A stretch of DNA of 64,000 bases from Clostridium sp. ZS2-4 (GCF_026719745.1 NZ_JAPPRQ010000044.1:62001-126000); one strand, 5' to 3'; positions 28,154-37,934 are shown, counted from the stretch's first letter. Notes: generated from the letters alone by a model not told the origin. Numbers and translations are program-made.

Positions 28154-28729
28154 TTACACTAGGCCTGAGAAACCAAGGAATGCTATAGCCATTAATCCTG
28201 CTGTAATTAATGTAGCTGGCAATCCTTTCATAGCTTCTGGCATATTATCGTTTGCTTCCATTCTTTCTCTTAAACCACCTAGTAACACTATACTAAGCAT
28301 AAATGAAAGACCTGAAGCAATTGCAAATATTACTGCATAAAGCAAATTATAATTTTCATTCATTACTATTATAACAGCTCCAAGTATAGCACAGTTAGTT
28401 GTAATTAATGGTAAGTATATACCAAGTGCCTTATATAAATCAGGCATTGTCTTTTTTATAACCATTTCAACAAATTGAACTAATGATGCAATAACCAATA
28501 TAAATGCTATTGTTTGCATGTATTCTATATTTAATGGTATAAGTATAAATTTATTAACTATATAACATATAACTACCGCTAGAGTCATAACAAAAGTAAC
28601 TGCTGCACCCATTCCTTTTGCAGTTTCTACTTTTTTAGAAACTCCAAGGAAAGGACAGATACCTAAGAATCTAGATAATATCATGTTATTCACTAGCAGT
28701 GCAGAAACAACCAAAGTAAATATTTCCAT
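28154..28729 (-). CDS. rnfA: RnfA, electron-transport complex subunit A
   Basis: 191-residue integral membrane protein with six hydrophobic helices. It is homologous to RnfE with inverted topology, and the conserved cysteines in SRFLGICPFLGV and LITTNCAILGA hold a membrane iron-sulfur centre in the family. It carries electrons across the membrane in the Na+/H+-translocating ferredoxin:NAD+ oxidoreductase. Ordered rnfE-rnfA-rnfB as in other clostridia. Confidence 0.96.
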   Translation of the reverse strand: MEIFTLVVSALLVNNMILSRFLGICPFLGVSKKVETAKGMGAAVTFVMTLAVVICYIVNKFILIPLNIEYMQTIAFILVIASLVQFVEMVIKKTMPDLYKALGIYLPLITTNCAILGAVIIVMNENYNLLYAVIFAIASGLSFMLSIVLLGGLRERMEANDNMPEAMKGLPATLITAGLMAIAFLGFSGLV

Positions 28730-28763
28730 TATCAGTTCACCCTTCTTTCTGGTTTAGATTATT

Positions 28764-29363
28764 TTATTTAGCGTTATTTAATTTTTTTTGATTCATAATA
28801 GCCATCATAATACCAAGAGTTATGAAAGCTCCAGGTGCAAGTATAAATACTAATGCTGGATCTACAGTTTTTGGCATTATTTGATAATCAAAAAGTTTAC
28901 CTGCTCCTAATAATTCTCTAACCATACCTATAATTGTTAATGATAGTGTAAATCCAAGTCCTTGACCTATACCATCAAATATAGATGGCACTGGACCATT
29001 TTTTGAAGCATATGATTCCGCACGTCCAAGTATTATACAGTTAACAACTATAAGTGGTATGAACATACCTAATGACTTATTTAAATCTGGCAGATATGCT
29101 TGTAACATGAATTGAAGCAAAGTAACAAATGATGCAATAACAACTATAAATGCTGGTATACGCACCTTATCTGGTATAACTTTTCTTAGTAAAGATATAA
29201 CAAGGTTAGCCCCTATAAGAACTACTGTAGTTGAAAGTCCCATACCCGCACCATTTATAGCACTTGAAGTTACTGCTAGAGTAGGACACATTCCTAACAC
29301 TTGTACGAATGTTGCATTCTCTTTGAATATACCATTCTTTAATCTTTCTATAAGAACTCCCAT
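28764..29363 (-). CDS. rnfE: RnfE, electron-transport complex subunit E
   Basis: 199-residue, six-helix membrane subunit. FVQVLGMCPTLAVTSSAINGAGMG and FIPLIVVNCIILGRAESYASKNGP are the conserved Cys-bearing loops paired with those of RnfA. Its start overlaps the rnfG stop by one base, suggesting translational coupling. Part of the energy-conserving Rnf complex. Confidence 0.96.
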   Translation of the reverse strand: MGVLIERLKNGIFKENATFVQVLGMCPTLAVTSSAINGAGMGLSTTVVLIGANLVISLLRKVIPDKVRIPAFIVVIASFVTLLQFMLQAYLPDLNKSLGMFIPLIVVNCIILGRAESYASKNGPVPSIFDGIGQGLGFTLSLTIIGMVRELLGAGKLFDYQIMPKTVDPALVFILAPGAFITLGIMMAIMNQKKLNNAK

Positions 29364-29938
29364 TATTTTTGTCCTCCTTTCAATTCTTTTTTATAAAATT
29401 CTACTGCAGAATTAACTCCTGTAGTTACAGCCTTTGATGTTATAGTAGCTCCTGTTATTGCTTTTATTTCATTATCATTTGCTGGAACTGTTTTAACTAC
29501 TGCAAGTTCTTTTTCAATTGGTTTTCCTTTATATTGTCCTGAAAATTCTGGTTCAGGTGCCTTAGCTCCAAGTCCTGGTGTTTCACTTTGATTTATGATT
29601 TTAATACCTTCAATTTTACCCTCTGTTGAAATACCAACCATCATTTCTACTGGTCCACCATAACCTTTTGGAGCAACCTTTATAGTATATCCTGCTACGT
29701 CGCTTCCTTTTTTACCTTCATTAACTTCCTTAATACCTTCTGCTTTTTTATCAAGTTTATCAAAGCTTTCAGCACTTGGTAAAACTTCCTTCATAGCTGC
29801 TTCATTTTCTTTCTTTTGCTGTTCAGCTATAGGAGCTGCTGTAATTTTATTAGCTCCTCCTAATATTAATCCGGATATCGCTGTAATTATTAATAATGTT
29901 ATTCCTAACTTTATTATTTCATTTTTACCTTTATCCAT
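29363..29938 (-). CDS. rnfG: RnfG, FMN-binding electron-transport subunit
   Basis: 191 residues. One membrane anchor (about 10-30) is followed by an outside FMN-binding domain. VKAITGATITSKAV-type residues (IKAITGATITSKAVTTGV, about 160-177) hold the Thr to which FMN is covalently bound by the ApbE flavin transferase. GYGGPVEMMVGIS and SETPGLGAKA are further family motifs. It lies between rnfD (1-bp gap) and rnfE. Confidence 0.96.
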   Translation of the reverse strand: MDKGKNEIIKLGITLLIITAISGLILGGANKITAAPIAEQQKKENEAAMKEVLPSAESFDKLDKKAEGIKEVNEGKKGSDVAGYTIKVAPKGYGGPVEMMVGISTEGKIEGIKIINQSETPGLGAKAPEPEFSGQYKGKPIEKELAVVKTVPANDNEIKAITGATITSKAVTTGVNSAVEFYKKELKGGQK

Positions 29939-29939
29939 G

Positions 29940-30890
29940 TTACTTCACCTCCCCAGTTCCAAATACTCTAGGTCTTACATATTTATCTATAAGAGGCACG
30001 AATAAGTTCATTATAAGAATTGAGTAAGAACATCCTTCTGGATATCCACCCCAGTTACGGATAATCATAGCTAATGCTCCACCAGCAATAGCAAATATAA
30101 TTTGTCCTTTTTTAGTCATTGGAGATGTTGTGTAGTCAGTAGCCATGAAGATACCTCCAAGCATTACACCACCAACCATTATTTCATATATACCAGCTGT
30201 AGCACCTAAACCACCTCTTCCGAAGATAGTTCCTAATACTGCTATGGTTCCAAGATAGAATACTGGTATATGCCAAGTTATAACTCTTCTATATAAAAGA
30301 TAAGCAAATCCTATTAATAATGCAATAGCAGAAGTTTCTCCTATACATCCACCTACTTGTCCCAAGAAAGCTTGAGTTAAGCTTGGTAATTGTGCTCCTG
30401 TTGCTTCTGCACCTTTTAATATTGCAAGCGGTGTTGCTCCTGTTGTTCCATCTATAGGGTTTGTCCATGTTGTCATAGCAACTGGATATGAAGCAAGTAA
30501 AAATGCTCTTCCTGCAAGAGCAGGGTTAACTATATTTTGTCCTATTCCACCAAATAAACATTTAACAACTATAATTGTAAATATTGATCCTACAACAACC
30601 ATCCATAATGGTAGTGATGGTGGAACGTTGAATGCAAGTAACAATCCTGTTACAACTGCACTTAAATCTACTGCTGTGTTTTGTGATTTAGTTAGTTTGC
30701 ACCATACCCATTCTGAAACAGCGCAAGATAAAACTGCTGTTAATATAACTAATGCTGCCTGTAGCCCAAAGTAATATATTCCTGCTAGTGTAGCTGGAAT
30801 CAATGCAATAATAACATCTCTCATAATTGTTTGTACTGAGCTGTTGTCACGAATATGAGGAGATGAGGACACTGTATACATTTCAGCCAT
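29940..30890 (-). CDS. rnfD: RnfD, membrane FMN subunit
   Basis: 316 residues with about nine membrane helices of the NqrB/RnfD family. SSSPHIRDNSSVQTIMRDVIIAL opens the protein; NIVNPALAGRAFLLASYP and GTTGATPL (about 163-170) match the covalent-FMN site; ATDYTTSPMTKKGQ lies near the end. It is a core part of the ion-translocating machinery. Start behind GGAGTG; stop next to rnfG. Confidence 0.96.
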   Translation of the reverse strand: MAEMYTVSSSPHIRDNSSVQTIMRDVIIALIPATLAGIYYFGLQAALVILTAVLSCAVSEWVWCKLTKSQNTAVDLSAVVTGLLLAFNVPPSLPLWMVVVGSIFTIIVVKCLFGGIGQNIVNPALAGRAFLLASYPVAMTTWTNPIDGTTGATPLAILKGAEATGAQLPSLTQAFLGQVGGCIGETSAIALLIGFAYLLYRRVITWHIPVFYLGTIAVLGTIFGRGGLGATAGIYEIMVGGVMLGGIFMATDYTTSPMTKKGQIIFAIAGGALAMIIRNWGGYPEGCSYSILIMNLFVPLIDKYVRPRVFGTGEVK

Positions 30891-30907
30891 TAAAATTCAC
30901 TCCTTAT

Positions 30908-32227
30908 CTATTTTTTTCTCTTATTTGCTAAAACAGTTCTCTTTGAAGTACGGATTGATTGAATTAAGTGACGTTTTGCTGGACATACAAATGTACAAGA
31001 TCCGCATTCTATACAATCTAATCCATGACATTCTTCGAATCCGTCAAAATCTTTTCTTCTTCCTAATGAATCAATATTTGATGGTATTAAGAACATTGGA
31101 CATGCTTCAACACATTTTCCACATCTAATACAGCTTGATTCTTGAGGTAATACTGCTTGTTTTGCAGTTAAGCAAAGAATTCCTGATGCTGCTTTAACAA
31201 CTGGTATATCTAAAGTAGATATAGCCATACCCATCATTGGACCACCTGAAATTATTTTTACTGGATCTTCATTAAATCCGCCACAAGCATCAACTAGCTC
31301 TCTGAAAGACATACCATTTCTTACTCTTAAGTTTTTTGGTTCCTTAACAGCTTCACCAGTTACAGTAACAATTCTTGTAGTTGAAGGTTTTCCAAGTACT
31401 ACTGCTTGGTAGATTTCATGAAGAGTTGTAACGTTTTGCACTATACATCCTGCATCTGCTGGAAGCTTTCCTGATGGAACTTCTCTCTTAGTTATAGCAT
31501 AAATTAATTGCTTTTCAGCACCTTGAGGATATTTAGTTTGAAGACTCTTAACTTCTATATTAGCAATATCTTTAACTGCCTTTTGCATTACTTCTATAGC
31601 ATCTTTCTTATTATCCTCTATTCCTATATATCCTTTTGCATTTGGATACATATGAAGAACTATTTTAAGACCTTCAACGATCTTTTCAGTTTCTTCTAAC
31701 ATTATTCTGTGGTCACATGTTAAATAAGGTTCACACTCAGCTGCATTGATTACTATAGAATCAATTTTCTTATCTGGTGGTGGAAGAAGTTTTACATTAG
31801 TTGGGAAAGCTGCTCCCCCCATACCTACTACTCCAGCTTCTTTAACAAGCCCTGCAATTTCTTCCTTTGTCATTTCATGATAATCTTTAGGTTTTACAAA
31901 TTCTACTTCTTCATACTGTCCATCATTTTCGACAATAACTGCAAGTGCTTTTGTTCCACTAGCTGTTAATACTGGTTTAACATCCTTAACAGTTCCTGAA
32001 ACACTGCTGTGAATATTTGCAGAAATAAATCCACTAGCCTGACCTATCTTTTGTCCAACTAACACACTGTCACCTTTTTTTACTAGGCACTCAGCAGGTG
32101 CTCCTATATGTTGGGACATAGGAAATACTAAAAGATCTTTTGGCTGTAAATCCTCAATAGGCTTATTTTCTGTGAAATGTTTGCCATGAGGTGGATGTAC
32201 GCCTTTTTTAAAAGTTAAAATTTCCAT
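30908..32227 (-). CDS. rnfC: RnfC, NADH-side subunit
   Basis: 439 residues. The N-terminal Rnf barrel-like domain (HPPHGKHFTENKPIEDLQ) is followed by an FMN/NADH-binding Rossmann-like domain with GVVGMGGAAFPTNVKL and NAAECEPYLTCDHR. The C-terminal part has two [4Fe-4S] clusters, CIRCGKCVEACPMFL and CIECGSCTFVCPAKRH. The subunit passes electrons to NAD+. It is the first gene of the operon; a 558-bp upstream region separates it from the next REP. Confidence 0.96.
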   Translation of the reverse strand: MEILTFKKGVHPPHGKHFTENKPIEDLQPKDLLVFPMSQHIGAPAECLVKKGDSVLVGQKIGQASGFISANIHSSVSGTVKDVKPVLTASGTKALAVIVENDGQYEEVEFVKPKDYHEMTKEEIAGLVKEAGVVGMGGAAFPTNVKLLPPPDKKIDSIVINAAECEPYLTCDHRIMLEETEKIVEGLKIVLHMYPNAKGYIGIEDNKKDAIEVMQKAVKDIANIEVKSLQTKYPQGAEKQLIYAITKREVPSGKLPADAGCIVQNVTTLHEIYQAVVLGKPSTTRIVTVTGEAVKEPKNLRVRNGMSFRELVDACGGFNEDPVKIISGGPMMGMAISTLDIPVVKAASGILCLTAKQAVLPQESSCIRCGKCVEACPMFLIPSNIDSLGRRKDFDGFEECHGLDCIECGSCTFVCPAKRHLIQSIRTSKRTVLANKRKK

Positions 32228-32785
32228 ATAAATCCTCCTGTTCTTTAATGTTAAATATGCACGTTCACTTCATATCACGCACAAAAATATAATCTATAGG
32301 AAATTCACATTCACTATAAATTCTATATTATAAAAAATTATAATAATTATAATATACAAAATTAAGATATTGTAAAAATTATCAAAACAATTAATGTTTT
32401 GTATACAATTACATTGTAGAATACAAAAAATAGTTCTGATACAAATATATAATATCACAATATATTACATTTGTGTGTATCAAATTAATAATTACGTCGT
32501 AATTTTTAAAACCTTTTTTGTCAAAATTTATTCATACGCATAAGTTGTTGTTTGTTGTCAAAACTTGTTAGCATTTATATATTATATATTTAACCTTTGT
32601 ATAATATATTTTAATATAACTTATATTATATTAAAATATCATGTTTTACTAGTGTGTAATTTTGTTGTTTTTGCCTATAAACATCTTTTATTAACTACTT
32701 AACCCATTTTATAATATCACATTATATCATATATTTGCGAATTTGCACAATATTAAAATTTGTCTGACATTTCAATAACAAGAAG
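32228..32785. other. Long AT-rich control region upstream of rnf
   Basis: A 558-bp gene-free stretch of extreme AT content. It contains a perfect palindrome TTGTATACAA (32399-32408), several ATACAAA motifs on the plus strand and, on the minus strand, TTGACA hexamers at about 32522 and 32561 that could be -35 boxes. I cannot fix the transcription start or name a regulator. No coding or structured RNA signal is evident. Confidence 0.4.
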
Positions 32786-32847
32786 AAAACAAGGGGACGG
32801 TTCTTGACTTTTAATTTCGTAAAAGTCAAGAACCGTCCCCTTGTTTT
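32786..32847. repeat. REP inverted pair (hairpin)
   Basis: A perfect 27-bp inverted repeat around an 8-base loop. The outer arm is the common AACAAGGGGACGGTTCT, the inner arm TGACTTTT is specific to this copy and the one at 35786. It ends 12 bp from the ABC-F stop codon and is followed by T-rich sequence, so it is also a likely terminator. Confidence 0.93.
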
Positions 32848-32859
32848 TATTCTTTAAGC

Positions 32860-34452
32860 CTACATTTTTCCTCTATTATCCAAATATTCATCATAAGTCA
32901 TTCTCTTATCAATTAATCCCTCTGGTGTAATTTCTATAATTCTGTTGGCAACTGTTTGTACAAATTGATGGTCATGAGAAGTAAATAGAATTGTTCCTGG
33001 AAATTTTATAATTCCATTATTAACAGCTGTAATAGATTCTAAATCTAAGTGGTTAGTAGGTTCATCAAATATTAAAACATTTGCTCCGCTTAACATCATC
33101 TTAGAAAGCATGCATCTAACTCTTTCCCCTCCTGAAAGCACATTAACTTTTTTTAATGCTTCCTCACCACCAAAAAGCATTCTTCCAAGGAAACCTCTAA
33201 TGAAGCTTTCTGATTTTTCTTCAGAAAATTGGCGAAGCCAATCAACTAAATTTAAATCTACATTATTAAAAAATTCCGAGTTATCTTTTGGGAAATATTC
33301 CTGTGATGTAGTAACACCCCATTTATACTCTCCACTGTCATGCTCCATTTCACCCATTAAAATCTTGAATAATGTTGTTTTAGCAATTTCATTTTCTCCT
33401 ACAAAAGCTATCTTATCACCTTTGTCTACAATGAAATCTATATTATTAAGAACTGTTTCTCCATCAATTATTTTGGTTAATCCCTTAATGCTCAATAAAT
33501 CCTTGCCCGCTTCTCTATCAGGACTAAATCCCACAAAAGGATATCTTCTTGATGATGGTCTTATATCATCTAAAGTTATTTTATCAAGCAATTTTTTACG
33601 TGAAGTTGCTTGTTTTGCTTTAGATGCATTCGAACTAAATCTAGCAATGAATGTTTGAAGTTCTTTAATTTTTTCTTCTTTCTTCTTATTTTGATTCTTA
33701 GCCATTTCTAAAGCTAATTGACTTGACTCATACCAGAAATCGTAGTTACCCACGTATAATTGTATTTTCCCAAAATCTAAGTCTGCAATATGTGTACATA
33801 CCGTATTCAAGAAATGTCTATCATGTGAAATAACTATAACTGTCCCTTCAAAATTAAGAAGGAAATCTTCTAACCATTCTATAGACTTTAAATCTAAATG
33901 GTTCGTAGGCTCATCTAATAAAAGAACATCTGGCTGTCCAAATAATGCTTGAGCAAGAAGTACCCTTACTTTTTCCATCGCACTTATATCCTTCATTAGC
34001 TTTTCATGAAGTTCTTCTCCTATACCAAGTCCCATTAACAAAGATGCAGCTTCTGATTCAGCTTCCCATCCATTAAGTTCGGCAAATTCAGCTTCAAGCT
34101 CAGCAGCTTTCATTCCGTCTTCATCTGAAAAATCTTCTTTAGTGTATAAAGCATCTTTTTCTTTCATAATTTCATAAAGTCTAACATGTCCCATTATTAC
34201 TGTATCCAATACTTTATGCTCATCAAATTGGAAATGATCTTGTTTTAAAACTGCCATTCTTTTTCCTGGACCAAGTATTACATCACCTGTATTAGGTTCA
34301 ATTTCTCCAGAAAGTATTTTTAAAAACGTTGATTTACCTGCACCATTAGCGCCTATTAGACCATAGCAATTTCCTGGAGTAAACTTTATGTTAACATCCT
34401 CAAATAACTTACGTCCCCCATACCTCAAACTTACTCTACTTGTACTTATCAT
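32860..34452 (-). CDS. ABC-F family ATPase (YbiT-like)
   Basis: 530 residues, two ABC domains and no membrane part. NBD1: Walker A GANGAGKST (34-42), Walker B LLLDEPTNHLD (177-187). Linker with a basic KNQNKKKEEKIKEL helix (about 252-266). NBD2: signature LSGGE (439-443), DEPTNHLD (463-470). ABC-F proteins bind the ribosomal E site and act on translation. Odd points: the NBD1 signature is ISAME (156-160), not LSGG, and the NBD2 Walker A reads GENEIAKTT with two Gly changes. REP hairpins lie on both sides of the gene. Confidence 0.9.
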   Translation of the reverse strand: MISTSRVSLRYGGRKLFEDVNIKFTPGNCYGLIGANGAGKSTFLKILSGEIEPNTGDVILGPGKRMAVLKQDHFQFDEHKVLDTVIMGHVRLYEIMKEKDALYTKEDFSDEDGMKAAELEAEFAELNGWEAESEAASLLMGLGIGEELHEKLMKDISAMEKVRVLLAQALFGQPDVLLLDEPTNHLDLKSIEWLEDFLLNFEGTVIVISHDRHFLNTVCTHIADLDFGKIQLYVGNYDFWYESSQLALEMAKNQNKKKEEKIKELQTFIARFSSNASKAKQATSRKKLLDKITLDDIRPSSRRYPFVGFSPDREAGKDLLSIKGLTKIIDGETVLNNIDFIVDKGDKIAFVGENEIAKTTLFKILMGEMEHDSGEYKWGVTTSQEYFPKDNSEFFNNVDLNLVDWLRQFSEEKSESFIRGFLGRMLFGGEEALKKVNVLSGGERVRCMLSKMMLSGANVLIFDEPTNHLDLESITAVNNGIIKFPGTILFTSHDHQFVQTVANRIIEITPEGLIDKRMTYDEYLDNRGKM

Positions 34453-34515
34453 ATATTACTCTTTCCTCCACACTCAATTTTTTTCTTCCGTGAAACCTCT
34501 CAAACATTATAATAT

Positions 34516-34572
34516 ATAAGGGGACGGTTCTCAACTTTTTTAATATAAAAAAGTTGAGAACCGTCCCCTTAT
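34516..34572. repeat. REP inverted pair (hairpin)
   Basis: A perfect 26-bp inverted repeat around AATAT. Outer arm ATAAGGGGACGGTTCT, inner arm CAACTTTTTT. It lies 64 bp upstream of the ABC-F start, between ABC-F and yitT. Confidence 0.93.
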
Positions 34573-34805
34573 TTTTTTGAAAGTTTAACTATTGATAAAT
34601 TTAATATTCAATAATTTTTCTATTATTTTCACTGAATTTACTGAAATTAATTCAGAGCTCTTTACAGTTTTGAATTAATTCCGCCAAAATATTTCATCAT
34701 TGCAGGATTCGTGAGCATTTCAAATTAATCTGTTCCAAAATTACACTAAATCTACCAATTCACTACTACAGCCTTAAAACATCTATAAACGTAAAAAAAT
34801 ACACT

Positions 34806-34834
34806 TTGAGTAATACTTTTATTTATGCTACTAT
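34806..34834 (+). promoter_or_regulatory. Candidate promoter of the first yitT gene
   Basis: TTGAGT, 17 bp, TACTAT, about 100 bp upstream of yitT. The remaining sequence of this 364-bp gap (34573-34936) shows nothing else I can name. Confidence 0.35.
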
Positions 34835-34936
34835 TAAACCGAATTCAAACAAGTTACAAAATTTAGCTATTAAGCTTGGCTCTAAAAGATAATGGCTAGT
34901 GTATTATAAATATTATATTATAAAAGGAGAAGTATC

Positions 34937-35785
34937 ATGAAAACTTTATGTAAGGAAATAGGTCTATTAATTATTGGTTGTTTGTTTTTTTCACTTTACG
35001 TTTGTATATTTTTAGTACCAAATAAGATTGGTACTGGTGGTTTGACTGGAGTTTCTTTAGGATTAAATCAACTATTTAATCTTCCTATTGGATTTACAAC
35101 TCTGATTATGAATATTCCGCTTTTTATTTTTGGTTATAATATTTTAGGTAAACATTTTGCAATTAAAAGTGGATTTATTGTAGTTAGTTCTTCTTTTTTA
35201 ATAGATTTTCTTAACGCACATTTCTCCTTTGAACCCTTAGGTGATGTGCTTACAGCAACTATATTTTGTGGAGTTATTTCAGGAATAGCAATGGCAATAC
35301 TTTTTATGGCTGGTGCATCAACAGGGGGATTCGATATATCCGGTAAAATTATTAGAAATAAATTTCCAAACTTGCAACTTCCTAAAATTTTACTTGTCCA
35401 AGATATAATAATATATGCTTTTTTAGCATTTACACTAGGACCTCACTCAGTAATGTACGCAATTATAATGAGCTTTATTAGATCTAAAACCATAGATACT
35501 ATCCAAGAAGGTATAGCCTCTTCACGTCAGTGCATCATTATATGCAAAGAACCTGCTTTGATTATAGAAGCTATAAAAAGTGAGCTTGAAAGAGGAGTAA
35601 CTTTACTTAATGCAGAAGGTTGTTACTCTCATACAGATAGGAAATTTATATATGTAGTTATTCAAAAATTTCAATTGAACACTTTTAAAACTCTAGTTAA
35701 TAGAATAGATCCAACTGCATTTGTTACGGTATCATCAGTAAATGATATTCAAGGTAACTTTAAACAGAAATCTCTTTCAATATAA
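34937..35785 (+). CDS. YitT-family membrane protein (copy 1)
   Basis: 282 residues: five to six membrane helices (about 8-30, 45-75, 78-98, 105-130 and 150-175), then a C-terminal soluble DUF2179 domain (about 195-282: CIIICKEPALIIEAIKSELERGVTLLNAEG and VVIQKFQLNTFKTLVNRIDPTAFVTVSSV). The loop GTGGLTGVSLGLNQLF and ASTGGFDISGKII are family hallmarks. The substrate of YitT proteins is unknown. A paralogue is encoded at 38108-38971; YdcF and the RAYT transposase lie between. A REP hairpin starts at the next base after the stop. Confidence 0.9.
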   Translation: MKTLCKEIGLLIIGCLFFSLYVCIFLVPNKIGTGGLTGVSLGLNQLFNLPIGFTTLIMNIPLFIFGYNILGKHFAIKSGFIVVSSSFLIDFLNAHFSFEPLGDVLTATIFCGVISGIAMAILFMAGASTGGFDISGKIIRNKFPNLQLPKILLVQDIIIYAFLAFTLGPHSVMYAIIMSFIRSKTIDTIQEGIASSRQCIIICKEPALIIEAIKSELERGVTLLNAEGCYSHTDRKFIYVVIQKFQLNTFKTLVNRIDPTAFVTVSSVNDIQGNFKQKSLSI

Positions 35786-35845
35786 AAACAAGGGGACGGT
35801 TCTTGACTTTTTAGCACTTAAAAGTCAAGAACCGTCCCCTTGTTT
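35786..35845. repeat. REP inverted pair (hairpin)
   Basis: A 26-bp perfect inverted repeat with an 8-base loop. Outer arm AACAAGGGGACGGTTCT, inner arm TGACTTTT. It abuts the yitT stop codon and ends in TTGTTTCCTTGTTTT, so it probably terminates both yitT and the convergent ydcF-like gene (stop 8 bp away). Confidence 0.93.
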
Positions 35846-35852
35846 CCTTGTT

Positions 35853-36611
35853 TTAATTTAAAAAATACGAATTAATAACAGCAAAATATTCTCTCACATA
35901 AAAATTAGGTATTAATAAGAAATGTAACTTAGCAGGCACTGCATAGGTGTCAAATCCTACTCGTTTTGCAAGAAATTGAGCTCTAAACATATGAAAATCA
36001 CTAGTAACAATAGAAATTGTCATATCATTTCTTCCATCAATTTGCTCTAATTTATTTTTAGTATATTTTAGATTTTCTGATGTACTTGTTGATTTGTCTT
36101 CTTTTATAATATTTTTTTCACTAACTCCATGGTTAATTAAAAATCTTTTCATAGCTTCTGCTTCAGTTATGTCTTCCCCAGGTCCTTGTCCACCTGAAAC
36201 TACAATTTTAACATCTGGATACTTGTTTATATATTCTAAACTTTTATGCATTCTTTTGCTTAAAGCTAACGACATTTTTTCTCCTCTTAATCCAGCTCCT
36301 AAAATCACTAAGTAGTCACTTTTCTTTATTTCACCACAAATTCCAGAAGTAATTATAAATCCTTCTATAATAATAAAAGAAGCTACTCCAATAGAAACTA
36401 AAGTAATAAATACCAATTTTATTTTTTTATTAATTCTTATTTTTTTATTTTTATCTAATTTTTTAATTATACCTATTAAAAGCATAAAAACCCCAAACAT
36501 TACCCAGAATTCAGAAAAACTTATTTTCCCCCCAAATGTAACTAATAAAAAATAATATATAATACTTATTAATCCTAATATAATCATACTTACGCCTTTT
36601 ATTTTCTCCAT
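35853..36611 (-). CDS. YdcF/DUF218-family membrane-anchored protein
   Basis: 252 residues. Three hydrophobic helices (about 7-25, 30-48 and 65-88) precede a DUF218 domain: DYLVILGAGLRGEKMSLALSKRMHKSLEYI, VVSGGQGPGEDITEAEAMKRFLINHGV and ISIVTSDFHMFRAQFLAKRVGF. The family (SanA/YdcF/ElyC) acts at the envelope, but the reaction is not established. Start behind AAGGAGGATG. Confidence 0.88.
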   Translation of the reverse strand: MEKIKGVSMIILGLISIIYYFLLVTFGGKISFSEFWVMFGVFMLLIGIIKKLDKNKKIRINKKIKLVFITLVSIGVASFIIIEGFIITSGICGEIKKSDYLVILGAGLRGEKMSLALSKRMHKSLEYINKYPDVKIVVSGGQGPGEDITEAEAMKRFLINHGVSEKNIIKEDKSTSTSENLKYTKNKLEQIDGRNDMTISIVTSDFHMFRAQFLAKRVGFDTYAVPAKLHFLLIPNFYVREYFAVINSYFLN

Positions 36612-36783
36612 AACTGCATCCTCCTTTACCAGTGCTTATTAAATCTAAATCTTAATTTAATAACTAGTCATAATATAAATCATCTTAACATTTTATTTTA
36701 TTTAACAGTTATCAAATTGGTAACAAATGAACTGATACTATTTTATTTATATACCCATATGCTGAACATATGTTAAAAACTGT

Positions 36784-36795
36784 GGGACGGTTCTT
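36784..36795 (+). repeat. REP core upstream of the RAYT gene
   Basis: GGGACGGTTCTT (missing the first G), 97 bp upstream of the transposase start, in direct orientation. It is one of the two REPs that bracket the transposase gene. Confidence 0.85.
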
Positions 36796-36891
36796 CTCTT
36801 TTGGTTTCCCTCATGAAACAAATTTAATGTTGAATAAACACTAATTAATTTGTCAATAATTAGATATATTTATATTTAAGGAGTGATTATA

Positions 36892-37818
36892 ATGCCAAGG
36901 ACAGCTAGAATAAAGTCTAATACAGCAATATACCATATTATGATGAGAAGTATAAGTGATTTTAATCTTTTCAGAGATAGTGAAGATAAAGATAAATATT
37001 TGAAGTTACTAAAAAAATATAAAGAAGTTCATACTTTCAAGTTGTATGCCTTTTGTCTTATGGATACTCACGCACATTTACTAATTGATTCTAATGGAGC
37101 TGATATTAGCAACTTCATGCATAAAATTAATCAATGTTATGCTCAATATTATAATAAAAGATATCACAGAACAGGTCATGTATTTGGAGATAGATTTAAA
37201 AGTAAAATAGCTTGTACTGATATTTCTATTATGTGTATGTCAGCATATATACATAACAATCCAAAAGATATAAAAGGTTACAGAAATTGTGTTGAAAATT
37301 ATTCCTATTCAAGCCTCGGAATTTATTTAGGGAAGCAGAAAGATATTTATAATATTATAGATTCATACTTTGTATTAAATTATTTTAATCCTGATCCAAT
37401 TTTAGCAACAACTCGTTATTTTTCATTTGTTAAATCAAGAACCAACGAAAGTATTGATAACATATTAATTGATGAATTAGCTTTAAAAAATATCTCCATA
37501 AATAATAAAAGTTATACAAAACCTGTAATAAGAAATTTCAAACCAGAAGAAATTATTAAGTATATTGCAGATTTATATGACTTTAAGGAAACAGATATTC
37601 ATATAAAGTTTTCTCATAAATCATCAATTTTTAGATCATTATGCGTATTATTAATGCATAATTTATGTGACTTGAAGTCACATGAAATGTGTGCTATATT
37701 AGGTAATATCAGCCCTTCATCTATATCGCGTCTTTGCAATAATGGTTACAAACTGCTTCTTAACGATGGTAAATATAAAAACTTACTTATAAATTTCTTT
37801 AATCATAAACTGGCTTAA
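36892..37818 (+). CDS. REP-associated tyrosine transposase (RAYT, HUH family)
   Basis: 308 residues. The N-terminal Y1_Tnp domain (about 1-130) opens with PRTARIKSNTAIYHIMMRS, and carries the HUH metal motif HAH (His60, His62 in DTHAHLLI). A catalytic-tyrosine helix follows, INQCYAQYYNKRYHRTGHVFGDRFKS (Tyr83 or a neighbour), then AYIHNNPKD. The C-terminal part (about 215-308) has a helix-turn-helix-like stretch, SHEMCAILGNISPSSISRLC. Start chosen at ATG 36892 behind AAGGAGTG. There are no IS ends or a second tnpB gene; instead REP cores flank it in opposite orientation. By family knowledge RAYTs cut and join REP single strands. Confidence 0.9.
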   Translation: MPRTARIKSNTAIYHIMMRSISDFNLFRDSEDKDKYLKLLKKYKEVHTFKLYAFCLMDTHAHLLIDSNGADISNFMHKINQCYAQYYNKRYHRTGHVFGDRFKSKIACTDISIMCMSAYIHNNPKDIKGYRNCVENYSYSSLGIYLGKQKDIYNIIDSYFVLNYFNPDPILATTRYFSFVKSRTNESIDNILIDELALKNISINNKSYTKPVIRNFKPEEIIKYIADLYDFKETDIHIKFSHKSSIFRSLCVLLMHNLCDLKSHEMCAILGNISPSSISRLCNNGYKLLLNDGKYKNLLINFFNHKLA

Positions 37819-37934
37819 TTTTTTATATAATTCTTACCCTAATTATTTTTTTAAGACATGTACTACATTATTTAACATATAGTTTTTATAATTATTGAAA
37901 AATTTCACTCTGCATTTACAATATTAAATGAATA

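Noticed and set aside
32399-32408. Palindrome TTGTATACAA as a Rex or other redox operator for rnf
   Set aside because: It does not fit the Rex consensus (TTGTTAAN4TTAACAA type), and its place relative to a promoter cannot be fixed. AT-rich sequence gives such palindromes by chance.
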